DNA from: Caldimonas tepidiphila
GTDB taxonomy: Bacteria; Pseudomonadota; Gammaproteobacteria; Burkholderiales; Burkholderiaceae_C
Reading direction: 5' to 3'
DNA length: 64,000 nucleotides
NCBI RefSeq assembly: GCF_003569765.1
Contig: NZ_QXMG01000001.1
Location: 248,001-312,000, forward strand
Under the pieces are notes generated by a model. It saw only the letters and a list, made by a program, of their open reading frames with translations. It did not search any database and was not told the DNA's origin. Positions 8,638-18,500 of this stretch are shown here, in pieces. Each line of letters opens with the position of its first letter. Position 1 is the first letter of the stretch. The position numbers were made by a program, and so were the translations under genes.

Positions 8638-9696
8638 TCAGGGCTGGGTGCTGTCGCTGAGGGTCTGCGCGACGCCGAGCGGGTTGTTCGGCGTGCACAG
8701 CGAGGCGACGACGGTGCGCTGCGTGTCGCGCCACGGCTGGCTCGTGGTGCCGGCAATGCCGGCCTTGCCCAGGCCGCCGCGGGCGTCGATCGCCATCATC
8801 TGGTCCATGCACATTTTCGTGCCGTCGACGCAACGGTTCAGGATGGCCGTGTACAGACCCTTCTCCACCTCGGAGTAACGGCGCACCGGCTCACGCTCGC
8901 TCGGCTTTTCGAGTTGCAGGTAGGCGTCGCGGCTGAGCATCTGGCCCTGCTGCTTGTTGAGCGCCACCCAGCTCTCGAAGTCGGACTCGCTCAGGCCGCG
9001 GAACTTGAAGCGCATGTGCGAGAAGCCGTCGCCGCTGAAGTTGCCCGAGAAGCCGTCGTAGCTGCCGACCTTGTTGATCACGGCATGCAGCTTGGTCTCC
9101 ATGCCCGGCATCGCGTAGATCTGCCCCGCCAGCGCCGGGATGAAGAAGGAGTTCATCACCGTCGACGAGGTGATCTTGAACTGGATCGGACGGTCGATCG
9201 GCGCGGCCAGCTCGTTGACCGTGGCGATGCCCTGCTCCGGATAGAGGAACAGCCACTTCCAGTCCAGGGCCACCACCTCGACCACCAGCGGCTGCATGCC
9301 CGCCGGGATCGGGCGCTGCGCGTCGATGCGGTCCAGCGGCCGGAAGGGATCGAGCTTGTGGGTGCTGATCCAGGTGATCGTGCCCAGCGCGATGATGATC
9401 AGCAGCGGCGCGCCCCAGATCACCAGCTCCAGCTTCGTGGAGTGGTCCCAGTCGGGGTCGTAGGTGGCGGACTTGTTCGACGCGCGGTAGCGCCACGCGA
9501 AGAACAGCGTCAGGAAGATCACCGGCACGATGATGATGAGCATCAGCAGCGTGGAGGTGACGATGAGGTCCGCCTGCTGAGCGGCAATGTCGCCCGAGGG
9601 CTTCATCACCACCATGTTGCAGCCGGCCAAGGACAGCGCCACGGCCATCAGGCCGAGGCGAGCCCAAACTCTATGGATCAGGTTAGTGGGTGACAT
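8638..9696 (-). CDS. cyoA: Cytochrome o ubiquinol oxidase subunit II (CyoA)
   Basis: A 352-residue lipoprotein subunit. The signal peptide ends in the lipobox LAGC (Cys26). Two transmembrane helices (about 43-65 and 87-110) precede a periplasmic cupredoxin-like domain with WISTHKLDPF and VVALDWKWLFLYPEQ. The CuA ligands of cytochrome c oxidases are missing, as expected for a quinol oxidase. A C-terminal extension (about 280-352) with a Cys pair around KMCMDQM is typical of proteobacterial CyoA. It is the first gene of the cyo operon. Downstream genes are cyoB, cyoC, cyoD, SURF1, regB and regA. No heme O synthase gene (cyoE) is found in the window. Confidence 0.96.
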   Translation of the reverse strand: MSPTNLIHRVWARLGLMAVALSLAGCNMVVMKPSGDIAAQQADLIVTSTLLMLIIIVPVIFLTLFFAWRYRASNKSATYDPDWDHSTKLELVIWGAPLLIIIALGTITWISTHKLDPFRPLDRIDAQRPIPAGMQPLVVEVVALDWKWLFLYPEQGIATVNELAAPIDRPIQFKITSSTVMNSFFIPALAGQIYAMPGMETKLHAVINKVGSYDGFSGNFSGDGFSHMRFKFRGLSESDFESWVALNKQQGQMLSRDAYLQLEKPSEREPVRRYSEVEKGLYTAILNRCVDGTKMCMDQMMAIDARGGLGKAGIAGTTSQPWRDTQRTVVASLCTPNNPLGVAQTLSDSTQP

Positions 9697-9743
9697 CAGT
9701 GATTCCGCTCGGTCGGGAAAACGCTAGTTGCGAACCGCGCGCG

Positions 9744-9769
9744 AATGTAACCTGATTGAGCCAGATCAA
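9744..9769 (-). promoter_or_regulatory. cyoA promoter -10 with overlapping FNR/Anr-like box
   Basis: On the minus strand the sequence TTGATCTGGCTCAA (9756-9769) matches nine of ten fixed bases of the FNR/Anr consensus TTGAT-N4-ATCAA. A possible -10, TACATT, follows at 9744-9749, which would place transcription start near 9737 and the box centre near -25. A site there would block RNA polymerase, fitting the known repression of cyo by FNR in Escherichia coli. The -10 and start are inferred by eye. Confidence 0.55.
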
Positions 9770-9810
9770 GGATTGGACATTTTGTCTCACCCCCCCTGCC
9801 CCACTCCGCC

Positions 9811-11178
9811 ATGACAAGTCCCACCTTCGCTTCCCCCGCCCCGCTCCCGCCCCTGTCACGCCCCCAGCACGACCGCTCCCGGCCGCCCGACGCAAGCCGG
9901 GACGACGCGAGCGTCGCCCCGGGCGACATCGCCGTCGGCGTGGTGATCGGCCGGGCGTCCGAGTACTTCGACTTCTTCGTCTACGGTATCGCCTCGGTGC
10001 TGGTCTTCCCCGCGGTGTTCTTCCCCTTCGCGAGCCGGCTGGAGGGCACGCTCTACGCCTTCGTGCTGTTCGCCTTCGCCTTCGTCGTGCGGCCGATCGG
10101 CACGCTGGCCGGCATGGAGATCCAGCGCCGGCTGGGGCGCAGCACCAAGCTCGCCGTCTCGCTCTTCCTGCTCGGGGGCTCCACCGTCGGCATCGCGCTG
10201 CTTCCGAGCTACCAGACCCTGGGCATCTGGGCCGTCGCGATGCTGGCGCTGTTCCGCATCGGGCAGGGCCTCGCGCTCGGCGGCTCCTGGGACGGGCTGC
10301 CGTCGCTGCTGGCGCTGAACGCGCCGGAGAACCGGCGCGGCTGGTACGCGATGCTGGGGCAGCTCGGCGCGCCGCTCGGCTTCCTGGTCGCCTGCAGCGT
10401 GTTCGCCTACCTCTGGAGCAACCTGTCGAGCGCCGACTTCCTCGACTGGGGCTGGCGCTTCCCCTTCTTCGTCGCCTTCGCGATCAACGTGGTGGCGCTG
10501 TTCGCGCGGCTGCGCCTGGTCGTGACGCACGAGTACGAGCGCGAGCTCGAGGCGCACGAGCTCGAGCCCTGCGACGAGCGCGAGTTGCTGAGCACCCAGG
10601 GCCACAACATTTTCGTCGGCGCCTTCGCCGCGCTGGCGAGCTACGCGCTGTTCCACATCGTCACGGTGTTCCCGCTGTCGTGGGTGATGCTGTACTCGGA
10701 GCAGTCGATCGGCGACTTCCTCGGCACGCAGATCATCGGCGCGCTGCTGGCCGCCGCCGCGATGCCGGTCTCGGGCCTGGTGGCCAACCGCATCGGGCGG
10801 CGCAGCACGCTCGGCAGCTTCGCGCTGCTCGTCGCGGTGTTCGGCCTGTTCGCGCCGCTGCTGCTCGACGGCGGCACGCTCGGCCAGAACCTGTTCATCC
10901 TGATCGGCTTCGTGCTGCTGGGCCTGTCCTACGGCCAGGCCGCCGGCGCGGTGACCTCCAACTTCCTGCCGCGCTTCCGCTACACCGGCGCTGCGCTGAC
11001 CGCCGACCTCGCCTGGCTGATCGGCGCGGCCTTCGCGCCGCTGGTGGCGCTCGGCCTGTCGGTGCGCTTCGGGCTCGGCGCGGTCACCGTCTACCTGCTG
11101 TCCGGCGCGGTCTGCACGCTGCTGGCGCTGCGCACCAACCGGGTGCTCTCGCGCCGCAAGGCCGGCTCGGACGAGTAG
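9811..11178 (+). CDS. MFS transporter, metabolite:H+ symporter (MHS) type
   Basis: A 455-residue inner-membrane transporter with 12 hydrophobic segments. The start of helix 1 (SEYFDFFVYGIA) and FVVRPIGTLAG are typical of the MHS group (ShiA, ProP, KgtP, CitA), and RIGRRSTLG in the second half is a loop 8-9 signature. The first 35 residues are Pro/Ser-rich and not conserved. No strong ribosome-binding site is visible before the ATG, but no other start lies before the first helix. The substrate cannot be told from sequence; relatives take up organic acids, osmolytes or aromatic acids. It is transcribed away from cyoA, sharing a 114-nt intergenic region. Confidence 0.88.
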   Translation: MTSPTFASPAPLPPLSRPQHDRSRPPDASRDDASVAPGDIAVGVVIGRASEYFDFFVYGIASVLVFPAVFFPFASRLEGTLYAFVLFAFAFVVRPIGTLAGMEIQRRLGRSTKLAVSLFLLGGSTVGIALLPSYQTLGIWAVAMLALFRIGQGLALGGSWDGLPSLLALNAPENRRGWYAMLGQLGAPLGFLVACSVFAYLWSNLSSADFLDWGWRFPFFVAFAINVVALFARLRLVVTHEYERELEAHELEPCDERELLSTQGHNIFVGAFAALASYALFHIVTVFPLSWVMLYSEQSIGDFLGTQIIGALLAAAAMPVSGLVANRIGRRSTLGSFALLVAVFGLFAPLLLDGGTLGQNLFILIGFVLLGLSYGQAAGAVTSNFLPRFRYTGAALTADLAWLIGAAFAPLVALGLSVRFGLGAVTVYLLSGAVCTLLALRTNRVLSRRKAGSDE

Positions 11179-11197
11179 TAAGGGGCAGGAGCAAGGT

Positions 11198-11276
11198 GCG
11201 CTGCCGCCGCGGAGGGCGGCAGCGCCTGCCGCCGAGGCATCGGGCCCGGGGATCTCGCGATCCCCGGGCCCGATGC
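11198..11276 (+). terminator. Two tandem GC-rich hairpins after the MFS gene
   Basis: The first hairpin has perfect 11-bp arms (11198-11208 / 11215-11225) and a 6-nt loop. The second has perfect 18-bp arms (11237-11254 / 11259-11276) and loop TCGC. There is no run of T after either stem, so they may act as Rho-assisted terminators or as RNA 3'-end protectors. Confidence 0.6.
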
Positions 11277-11406
11277 GCTTGGCAAGCGCCGCAAGGAGGC
11301 CCCAGCCCCCGGCAGGGCAGGCGCGGCGCGCCTAACATCGGGCCTGCCGGGGCCCCTCTTCCGGGGCGGCGGAAACGACGACGGTTCGACGATCAAGGAG
11401 AAGGAC

Positions 11407-11832
11407 GTGGCGATCGGCTGGTTGAGCGCGCTGAAGGTGATTCCCTGGGGACAGGTGATCCAGCATGCGCCGGATGTACTGCAGGGCGCGCGGCGGCTGA
11501 TGGAGCGCCAGCGCGGCGAGGCGCCGCCCCCGCCGCCTGCGCCCCCCATGGCGCGCACGGAGGGGGTGCCGCCCTCGCCGGGCACGCCGGGCCTGCAGGA
11601 GGCGCGCCTCGCGCAAGTCGAGGCGGGGCTGTCGGATCTGCACTCGCGGCTGGCGGCCCACGCGGAGCAGCAGCGACGCGGCGACGAGCTGCTGGCGGCG
11701 CTGGCCGAGCAGAACGCGAGCCTCGTCGAGGCGGTGGACGTGCTGCGCGCGCGCAACCGCCTGCTGCTCGGCGCCACGGCGGTGCTCGCGGTCGCGGTCG
11801 TCGCGCTCGCCTGGCGGGTGCTGGGCGGCTGA
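11407..11832 (+). CDS. Small tail-anchored coiled-coil protein, unknown function
   Basis: A 141-residue protein starting at GTG 11407 behind a good ribosome-binding site (AAGGAG, 11396-11401). Residues 45-62 are Pro-rich (PPPPPAPP), residues about 62-115 form a predicted coiled coil rich in Ala, Leu, Glu and Arg, and a C-terminal transmembrane helix (about 119-137, LLGATAVLAVAVVALAW) ends with only a few residues beyond it. This layout suggests an inner-membrane protein with a cytoplasmic coiled coil. I do not recognise a named family. It stands alone between two hairpin regions, so it is probably monocistronic. Confidence 0.75.
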   Translation: MAIGWLSALKVIPWGQVIQHAPDVLQGARRLMERQRGEAPPPPPAPPMARTEGVPPSPGTPGLQEARLAQVEAGLSDLHSRLAAHAEQQRRGDELLAALAEQNASLVEAVDVLRARNRLLLGATAVLAVAVVALAWRVLGG

Positions 11833-11870
11833 GTCCCCGGGCCCGCGCCGCTCGCCGCGGCCCTCGCCTC

Positions 11871-11888
11871 CCCCCGCTTTCGCGGGGG
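11871..11888 (+). terminator. Hairpin after the small coiled-coil gene
   Basis: Stem CCCCCGC / GCGGGGG with loop TTTC lies 38 nt past the stop codon. A wider pairing is possible between GAGTCCCC (11831) and GGGGACTC (11885). There is no clear T tract; a run of C and T follows. Confidence 0.55.
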
Positions 11889-12067
11889 ACTCCTCTCCCT
11901 CCCCGTGCCTGCAGGCTCTCCAGCCGATCCGCGCTGCGGCATCGTGGGGCGGCCGCGCGCTGCCGCGGCGCAAGCCGGGCCGGCCTTCCCCGCGATGCCG
12001 CCACCGCGGACCGGGGGGGCGGCCCTCCGATCGCGAAGAGCGAGTTCACGACAAGAGGAAGTGGACC

Positions 12068-14185
12068 ATGGAGACGAACTTCGAACCACGGGCCCGCCTG
12101 CGCAACATTCCCCGCGCCGTCGCCGCGCTCGGCGCGCTGCTGGCGCTGGCGGCGCAGGGCGCCGCAGAGGCCCGCCCCGCGGGGCTGCCGGAAGGCGTGC
12201 ACCAGGTGCGCAAGAGCGCCTACGACGGCACGAGCGACGACCTGCTGACGGCCGGGCTCGGCCATTCCGGCCTGGCCTCCCCGTTGGCACCGCCGGTCTC
12301 CGACCCGCCCACCGCGGCGGAGCTGCGCCGCCTCGCGATCTACACGAACTACCGCGCGCTCGTCGACATGACCCCCGCGGGCGGCTACGGCAGCTTCTAC
12401 GGCCCCGCGGTGGACCTGCAGGAGCGGCCCACTGGCGGCGAAGGCAGGATCGCCGGGGTCGAGTACCTCGCCTACGCGAAGGGCACCTCCTGGCAGAACG
12501 CGACGCTGATGGTGCAGATCCCGGCCCACTTCGACCCGCAGCGGCCCTGCATCGTCACCGCCACCTCGTCGGGCTCGCGCGGCGTCTACGGCGCGATCTC
12601 GACCGGCGAGTGGGGGCTCAAGCGCGGCTGCGCGGTGGCCTACACCGACAAGGGCACCGGCGGCGCGCCGCACGACCTGAGCAAGGACACGGTGCCGCTG
12701 ATCGACGGGCTGCGCGTCGGGGCGGGCGACGCGGACAAGGAGAGCGTCGCCTTCGAGGCCCGGCTCAACGCGCAGCAGCTGGCGAAGTTCAACGCCGCCA
12801 CGCCGCAGCACTTCGCCTTCAAGCATGCGCACTCGCAGCGCAACCCGGAGAAGGACTGGGGCCGCTTCACGCTGAAGGCGGTGGAGTTCGCGTTCTGGGC
12901 GCTCGACGACCACTTCGGGCGGCCGGCCGGCGTGGCGCAGCCGTCCTTTCGCCCCGCCAACACGCTGGTGATCGCGTCGAGCCTGTCCAACGGCGGCGGC
13001 GCGGCGCTGGCGGCGGCCGAGCTCGACACCGGCGGCCTGATCGACGGCGTCGCGGTCAGCGAGCCCTCGGTGCAGCCACCCGCCTCGCCGGCCGTCACGG
13101 TGCTGCGCGGCGGCCGGCCAGTGGCGCGCTCGGGGCTGCCACTGTACGACTACATGAGCTGGGCCAACCTGATGCAGCCCTGCGCGGTGCTCGCGCCGGA
13201 ACTCTCGCAGGCGCCGGGCCTGTCCTTCGTGATCGCGGCCTTCGCGGTGAATCGCTGCGCCGCGCTGAAGGCGGCCGGCCTCGTGTCCGGCGACACCCCC
13301 GCGGCACAGGCCGCTTCGGCGCTGGAGCGCCTGCTCGAACACGGCTGGGAGCCGGAGGCCGGCCCGCTGCACGCCTCGCACGCGGCCTTCGAGGTGGCCT
13401 CGGCGGTGACGGTCACCTATGCCAACGCCTACTCGCGCGCCAGCGTGACCGAGCGGCTGTGCGGCTTCGGCTTCGCGGCAACGGGGACGGGCGGCGCGAT
13501 CGTGCCGCTGGCGCCCGCCTCGCTCGCGTCGATGTTCGCCACCGGCAACGGCGTGCCGCCCTCGGCTGGGGTCCAGCTCGTCAACGAGAACGCCCCGGGC
13601 GGGCCGCGGCGCAGCCTGCTGTCGGCCTCCGCGAGCACGGGGCAGGCGGACTTCAACACCGACGGCGCGCTGTGCCTGCGCGCGCTGCTGACGGCCGACA
13701 CGCCGCGCGCGCAGGCGCTGCGCACCGGCATCGACGAGACGCGCCGCAGCGGGCGGCTGCACGGCAAGCCGGCGCTGATCGTGCACGGCCGTGCCGACGC
13801 GCTGCTGCCGGTCAACCACACCTCGCGGCCCTATGCGGCGCTCAACCGCGCGGTCGAGGGCGACGCGAGCCGGCTGTCCTACATCGAGGTGACGAACGCG
13901 CAGCACTTCGATGGCTTCATCGGCCTGCCCGCGCTGCTGCCCGGCCTCGACACCCGCTTCGTGCCGTTGCACGTCTACCTGAACCGGGCGCTCGACGCGA
14001 TGTACGCGCACCTGAGCGAGGGCCGGCCGCTGCCGCCCAGCCAAGTGCTGCGCACGCTGCCGCGCAGCGGCACGCCGGGCGCTGCCCTCCCCCTCACGAG
14101 CGCGAACCTGCCGCCCTTCGCTGCGCAGCCGACCGCGGCCGACCGCATTCGCATCGAGCCGGGCCGCATCGACGTGCCGAACTGA
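12068..14185 (+). CDS. D-(-)-3-hydroxybutyrate oligomer hydrolase
   Basis: A 705-residue protein matching the 3HB-oligomer hydrolase family (usual length about 690-720). It splits 3-hydroxybutyrate dimers and oligomers released from polyhydroxybutyrate into monomers. An N-terminal hydrophobic segment (about 17-35) looks like a signal peptide, so it may act in the periplasm or outside. The nucleophile is expected to be Ser307 in SLSNGGGAA, a variant of the lipase box found in this family. Other conserved stretches are ATSSGSRGVYGAI, TDKGTGGAPHDL, and GKPALIVHGRADALLPVNH near the C-terminus with a likely catalytic Asp, then NAQHFDGF with the likely His. The ATG follows an AGAGGAAG site. It suggests that the organism makes or feeds on polyhydroxybutyrate. 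Confidence 0.93.
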   Translation: METNFEPRARLRNIPRAVAALGALLALAAQGAAEARPAGLPEGVHQVRKSAYDGTSDDLLTAGLGHSGLASPLAPPVSDPPTAAELRRLAIYTNYRALVDMTPAGGYGSFYGPAVDLQERPTGGEGRIAGVEYLAYAKGTSWQNATLMVQIPAHFDPQRPCIVTATSSGSRGVYGAISTGEWGLKRGCAVAYTDKGTGGAPHDLSKDTVPLIDGLRVGAGDADKESVAFEARLNAQQLAKFNAATPQHFAFKHAHSQRNPEKDWGRFTLKAVEFAFWALDDHFGRPAGVAQPSFRPANTLVIASSLSNGGGAALAAAELDTGGLIDGVAVSEPSVQPPASPAVTVLRGGRPVARSGLPLYDYMSWANLMQPCAVLAPELSQAPGLSFVIAAFAVNRCAALKAAGLVSGDTPAAQAASALERLLEHGWEPEAGPLHASHAAFEVASAVTVTYANAYSRASVTERLCGFGFAATGTGGAIVPLAPASLASMFATGNGVPPSAGVQLVNENAPGGPRRSLLSASASTGQADFNTDGALCLRALLTADTPRAQALRTGIDETRRSGRLHGKPALIVHGRADALLPVNHTSRPYAALNRAVEGDASRLSYIEVTNAQHFDGFIGLPALLPGLDTRFVPLHVYLNRALDAMYAHLSEGRPLPPSQVLRTLPRSGTPGAALPLTSANLPPFAAQPTAADRIRIEPGRIDVPN

Positions 14186-14195
14186 GCCGCGCCGT

Positions 14196-14216
14196 CCGCC
14201 CCGGCTGCCGGGGCGG
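14196..14216. terminator. Bidirectional hairpin between converging genes
   Basis: Stem CCGCCCCGG / CCGGGGCGG with loop CTG sits 10 nt after the hydrolase stop and 5 nt before the stop of the opposing binding-protein gene. It has no T tract but is well placed to end both transcripts. Confidence 0.55.
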
Positions 14217-14221
14217 CGCGC

Positions 14222-15343
14222 TCAGCGCTGGAAACGCCCATCGGGCCCGATGACGGACAGGTCGGCGAACTCCACGCCACTGCGATCGCCGGGGCCGAAG
14301 CTCAGCTCCAGCCCGCCGAGGTCGTAGCGGCGCAGGCCCTCGAGCGCCTGCACCAGCCTGGCCGGCGTCACGCCGGGGCCGGCGCGCCGCAGGCCCTCGG
14401 TCAGCACCTTGGCGGCCGTGTAGCCCTCGAGCATCGCCGGCGTCAGCTCGGCGATGCCGCGGGTGCGCGCCAGGTCGGCCGCCTCCTTCACCAGTGGCGA
14501 GGCCATCGAACGCTCGTACGGGAAGACCTGGGTAACGATCGTGCCGCGCGCGTGCTCGCCCATCAGCCTGATGAAGCCGCCCGAGGCGTTGTTCGACAGA
14601 GTGACTACCTGCGCGCGCGAGCCCGCCTGCCGCAGCACCTGCGTGCCGGATGCGACGGAGGCGGCCGCGCCGATGAACATCACCGCCTGTGCCTGCTCCT
14701 GCATCACGCGCTGCGCGATGCGGCTGAAGTCGGGCCGGGCGCGGTCGAATTTTTCTAGGAAGAGCGGCTGCAGCCCGACCGCTTCCAGCCCGCGCAGCGC
14801 GCCCTGCACCGCGTCGGCGCCGAAGGAATCGTCGGTCTGCAGCAGCGCGATGCGCTGGATGCCGATCTGCGCGAGGTGGCGCACCGCGCGCTCGGCCTCG
14901 CGCTGGTAGGGCGCGCGCACGTTGAACACCAGCGGATGCGCCGGCCGGTGCAGCAGCATCGCGCCGGTCGAGGGAGCCACCAGCGGCACCTTGAACTCGT
15001 TGATCACCGGCAGCAGCGCCTCGGCGTGCGGCGTGCCGCGGTTGAGGAAGAGCGCGACCACCCCCTGCTCGGCGATCAGTTTGCGGCCGAGCTCGGCGGT
15101 GAGCTTCGGGTCGAACTTGTCGTCCGCCGTCAACAGCTCGATCTTCTGGCCGTGGATGCCGCCGCGTTCGTTGACAGTGTCGAACCACAGCCGTGCGCCC
15201 TGGGTGTTCTCCTGCACCCCGGTCGCCACCGCGCCGGTGAAGCCCGAGGGCTGGCCGATGCGGATCTGCGCCTGCGCCGGCCCGTCCCCTGCCGCCAGGG
15301 ACAAGGAAGCGCCGAGTGCGAACAGTCGGAACAGACGTCTCAT
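14222..15343 (-). CDS. Periplasmic substrate-binding protein, branched-chain amino acid type
   Basis: A 373-residue protein with a signal peptide cleaved near AQAQ (about residue 26), followed by the two-lobed Peripla_BP_6 fold of LivJ-like binding proteins. It starts the mature part with IRIGQPSGFTGAVATG and has GQKIELLTADDKFDP, both typical. No permease or ATPase genes are nearby, so it is an orphan receptor for an ABC transporter encoded elsewhere. In Burkholderiales such orphans are very numerous and bind amino acids, aromatic acids or other small molecules. The ligand cannot be stated from sequence. Confidence 0.9.
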   Translation of the reverse strand: MRRLFRLFALGASLSLAAGDGPAQAQIRIGQPSGFTGAVATGVQENTQGARLWFDTVNERGGIHGQKIELLTADDKFDPKLTAELGRKLIAEQGVVALFLNRGTPHAEALLPVINEFKVPLVAPSTGAMLLHRPAHPLVFNVRAPYQREAERAVRHLAQIGIQRIALLQTDDSFGADAVQGALRGLEAVGLQPLFLEKFDRARPDFSRIAQRVMQEQAQAVMFIGAAASVASGTQVLRQAGSRAQVVTLSNNASGGFIRLMGEHARGTIVTQVFPYERSMASPLVKEAADLARTRGIAELTPAMLEGYTAAKVLTEGLRRAGPGVTPARLVQALEGLRRYDLGGLELSFGPGDRSGVEFADLSVIGPDGRFQR

Positions 15344-15513
15344 GGAAAACCCTTGGTTACATGAAAGACCGGCAGTGTTCCACCGCGCCGGGCCGGCCCC
15401 GATGTGGAAAACCGCAGCCTGCCTGCACGCGGCAAGGGGGCTCCCGGACGGCGCCGGCAGCGCCGGGACGCGCTTCCTAGAATGGCTGCCCCTCCTCCAT
15501 CGAGCCCAGCCTC

Positions 15514-18500
15514 ATGTCCTCCGGAGTCATCCGCATCCGCGGCGCGCGCCAGCACAACCTCAAGAACCTCGACCTCGACCTGCACACCGGCGAGCTGACG
15601 GTGGTCACCGGTCCGAGCGGCTCGGGCAAGTCGAGCCTGGTGTTCGACACGCTCTACGCCGAGGGCCAGCGCCGCTACGTCGAGACCTTCAGCGCCTATG
15701 CGCGCCAGTTCCTCGACCGCATGGACCGCCCTGCGGTGGACAAGGTCGAGGGCGTGCCGCCGGCGATCGCGATCGACCAGACCAACCCGGTGCGCACCTC
15801 GCGCTCGACGGTCGGCACGATGACCGAGCTCAACGACCACCTGAAGCTGCTCTACGCGCGCGCGGCGCAACTCTTCGACCGCGTCTCGGGCAAGCCGGTG
15901 CGGCAGGACGACCCGGAGTCGATCTATGCCACGCTGATGGCGCGCACCGCGCCGCTCAACCCGCGGCTGGTGGTGACCTTCCCGGTCGAGCTGCCGGCGC
16001 AGACCTCGCAGGAAGAGATCGAGCAGTGGCTGTCGGCGAGCGGCTTCACGCGCGTGCAGGCCGAGCGCGAGGTGGCGACGCCGACCGGGCCGCGCAAGCT
16101 GCTCGACGTGGTCGCCGACCGCTTCCGCATCCAGACCACCGAGAAGGCGCGCGCGATCGAGGCGCTGGAAGTGGCGCTCAAGCGCGGCAGCGGGCGCGTC
16201 AACGTCTACGTGTTGCAGGAGGAGGGCGAGCCCGAGCTGTGGCGCTTCTCGTCCGGCCTGCACTGTCCCGACAGCGACCTGCGCTACTCGCAGCCCTCGC
16301 CTGCGATGTTCTCGTTCAACTCGGCCTTCGGCGCCTGCGAGGCCTGCCGCGGCTTCGGCCGCGTGATCGGCGTGGACTGGGGCCTGGTGATCCCGGACCA
16401 CCGCAAGACGCTGCGCTCGGGCGCGATCAAGGCGATCCAGACGCCGGCCTGGAAGGAGATCCAGGCCGACCTGCTGAAGTACGCCGGCGCGGCCGGCATC
16501 CCGCGCGACACCGCGTGGAGCCAGCTGTCGGAGGAGCACCGGCACTGGGTCATCGAGGGCGGCGCGGACTGGAAGGGCGACTGGAACCGCCAGTGGTACG
16601 GCATCCGCCGCTTCTTCGAGTACCTCGAGAGCAAGGCCTACAAGATGCACATCCGCGTGCTCTTGTCCAAGTACCGCAGCTACACGCCCTGCCCGGCCTG
16701 CGGCGGCGCGAGATTGAAAACCGAGGCGCTGCAGTGGCGGCTCGGCGACAAGGCCGGCGCTGACGCGGTGCTGCCGCCCGCGCAGCGCTTTCTCCCCGTG
16801 GGCGTGTCGTGGAGCCGCGCGCAGCTCGAAGCGTTTCCGGGCCTGAGCCTGCACGACCTGATGCTGCTGTCGATCGAGCGGCTGCGGCGCTTCTTCGACA
16901 CGCTGACGCTTCCGAGCACGATGCTCGACGAGGCGCTGGAGCTGCTGCTGCTGGAGATCCGCACGCGGCTGAAGTACCTGTGCGACGTGGGCCTGGGCTA
17001 CCTGACGCTGGACCGCCAGAGCCGCACGCTCTCCGGCGGCGAGGTGCAGCGCATCAACCTGACGACCGCTCTGGGCACCTCGCTCGTGAACACGCTCTTC
17101 GTGCTCGACGAGCCGAGCATCGGGCTGCACCCGCGCGACATGAACCGCATCGTCGAGGCGATGCAGCGCCTGCGCGACGCTGGCAACACGCTGGTGGTGG
17201 TCGAGCACGACCCGGCGGTGATGCTCGCCGCCGACCGCGTGCTCGACATGGGCCCGGGGCCGGGCGCCGCCGGCGGCCAGCTCGTGTTCGACGGCTCGCC
17301 GGAAGAACTGAAGGCCGCGCCGACGCTGACCGGCACCTACCTGGGCGCGCGCCGGCAGGTCGGCATCGGCCTGCGCCGGCTGGTGGACGCGAGCACGCCC
17401 AAGCTCGTGATCGAGGGCGTGCGCGAGCACAACCTGCGCAATGTCTCGGTGGAGTTCCCGCTGCAGCGCCTGGTGTGCGTGACCGGCGTGTCCGGCTCGG
17501 GCAAGAGCACGCTGATGCAGGACGTGCTGTTCCCGGCGCTGGCGCGCCACTTCGGCCAGGCCACCGAGACGCCGGGCGAGCACGACCGGCTGCTCGGCGC
17601 CGACTGGCTCACCGACGCGGTCTTCGTCGACCAGTCGCCGATCGGCAAGACCGCGCGCTCGAACCCCGCGAGCTACGTCGGCGCCTTCGACACGATCCGC
17701 GCGCTGTTCGCCGACTCGTCGCTCGCGCGCGAGCGCGGCTACGGCGCCGGCATGTTCAGCTTCAACGCCGGCGACGGGCGCTGCCCGACCTGCGGCGGCT
17801 CGGGCTTCGAGCATGTCGAGATGCAGTTCCTCTCCGACGTCTACCTGCGCTGCCCGGATTGCGACGGCCGGCGCTACCGCGCCGAGATCCTCGAGGCGAC
17901 GATCGAGCGCGGCGACAGGGCGCTCAACGTCGCCGACGTGCTGGAGCTGACGGTCGCCGAGGCGGTGAAGCTCTTCGGCGCGGACCGCGAGGTGGTGCGC
18001 GCGCTGCAGCCGCTCGCCGACGTGGGCCTGGACTACGTCAAGCTCGGCCAGCCGGTGCCGACGCTGTCGGGCGGCGAGGCGCAGAGATTGAAACTCGCCG
18101 GCTTCCTGGCCGAGGCGGCGAAGAACGCCACGGCGAGCAAGCAGAAGCTCGCGAGGAAGGGGACGCTGTTCCTCTTCGACGAGCCGACCACCGGCCTGCA
18201 CTTCGACGACATCGCCAAGCTGATGCGCGCGTTCAGGAAGCTGCTCGACGCCGGCCACTCGCTGATCGTGATCGAGCACAACCTCGACGTGATCCGCGCG
18301 GCGGACTGGCTGGTCGACCTCGGCCCCGAGGGCGGCGAGGCCGGTGGCGAGATCGTCTGCACCGGCACGCCCGACGACGTGAAACAACACCCCACCTCGC
18401 ACACCGGCGCCGCGCTGCGCGACTACGACAAGGCGCTCGGCCAGGGCGGCCTGGCGGTCGAGGAAGGCCGGCCGCTGCAGAGCGTCGCGCTCGCGCGCCG

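Noticed and set aside
11393-14044. An 883-codon minus-strand open frame over the oligomer hydrolase
   Set aside because: It covers a strong plus-strand gene with family motifs and shows only low-complexity sequence. It is a shadow of the GC-rich coding strand.
15344-15513. LexA (SOS) box before the fused uvrA
   Set aside because: No CTGT-N8-ACAG pattern found in the region; only a possible -10 TAGAAT at 15478-15483.
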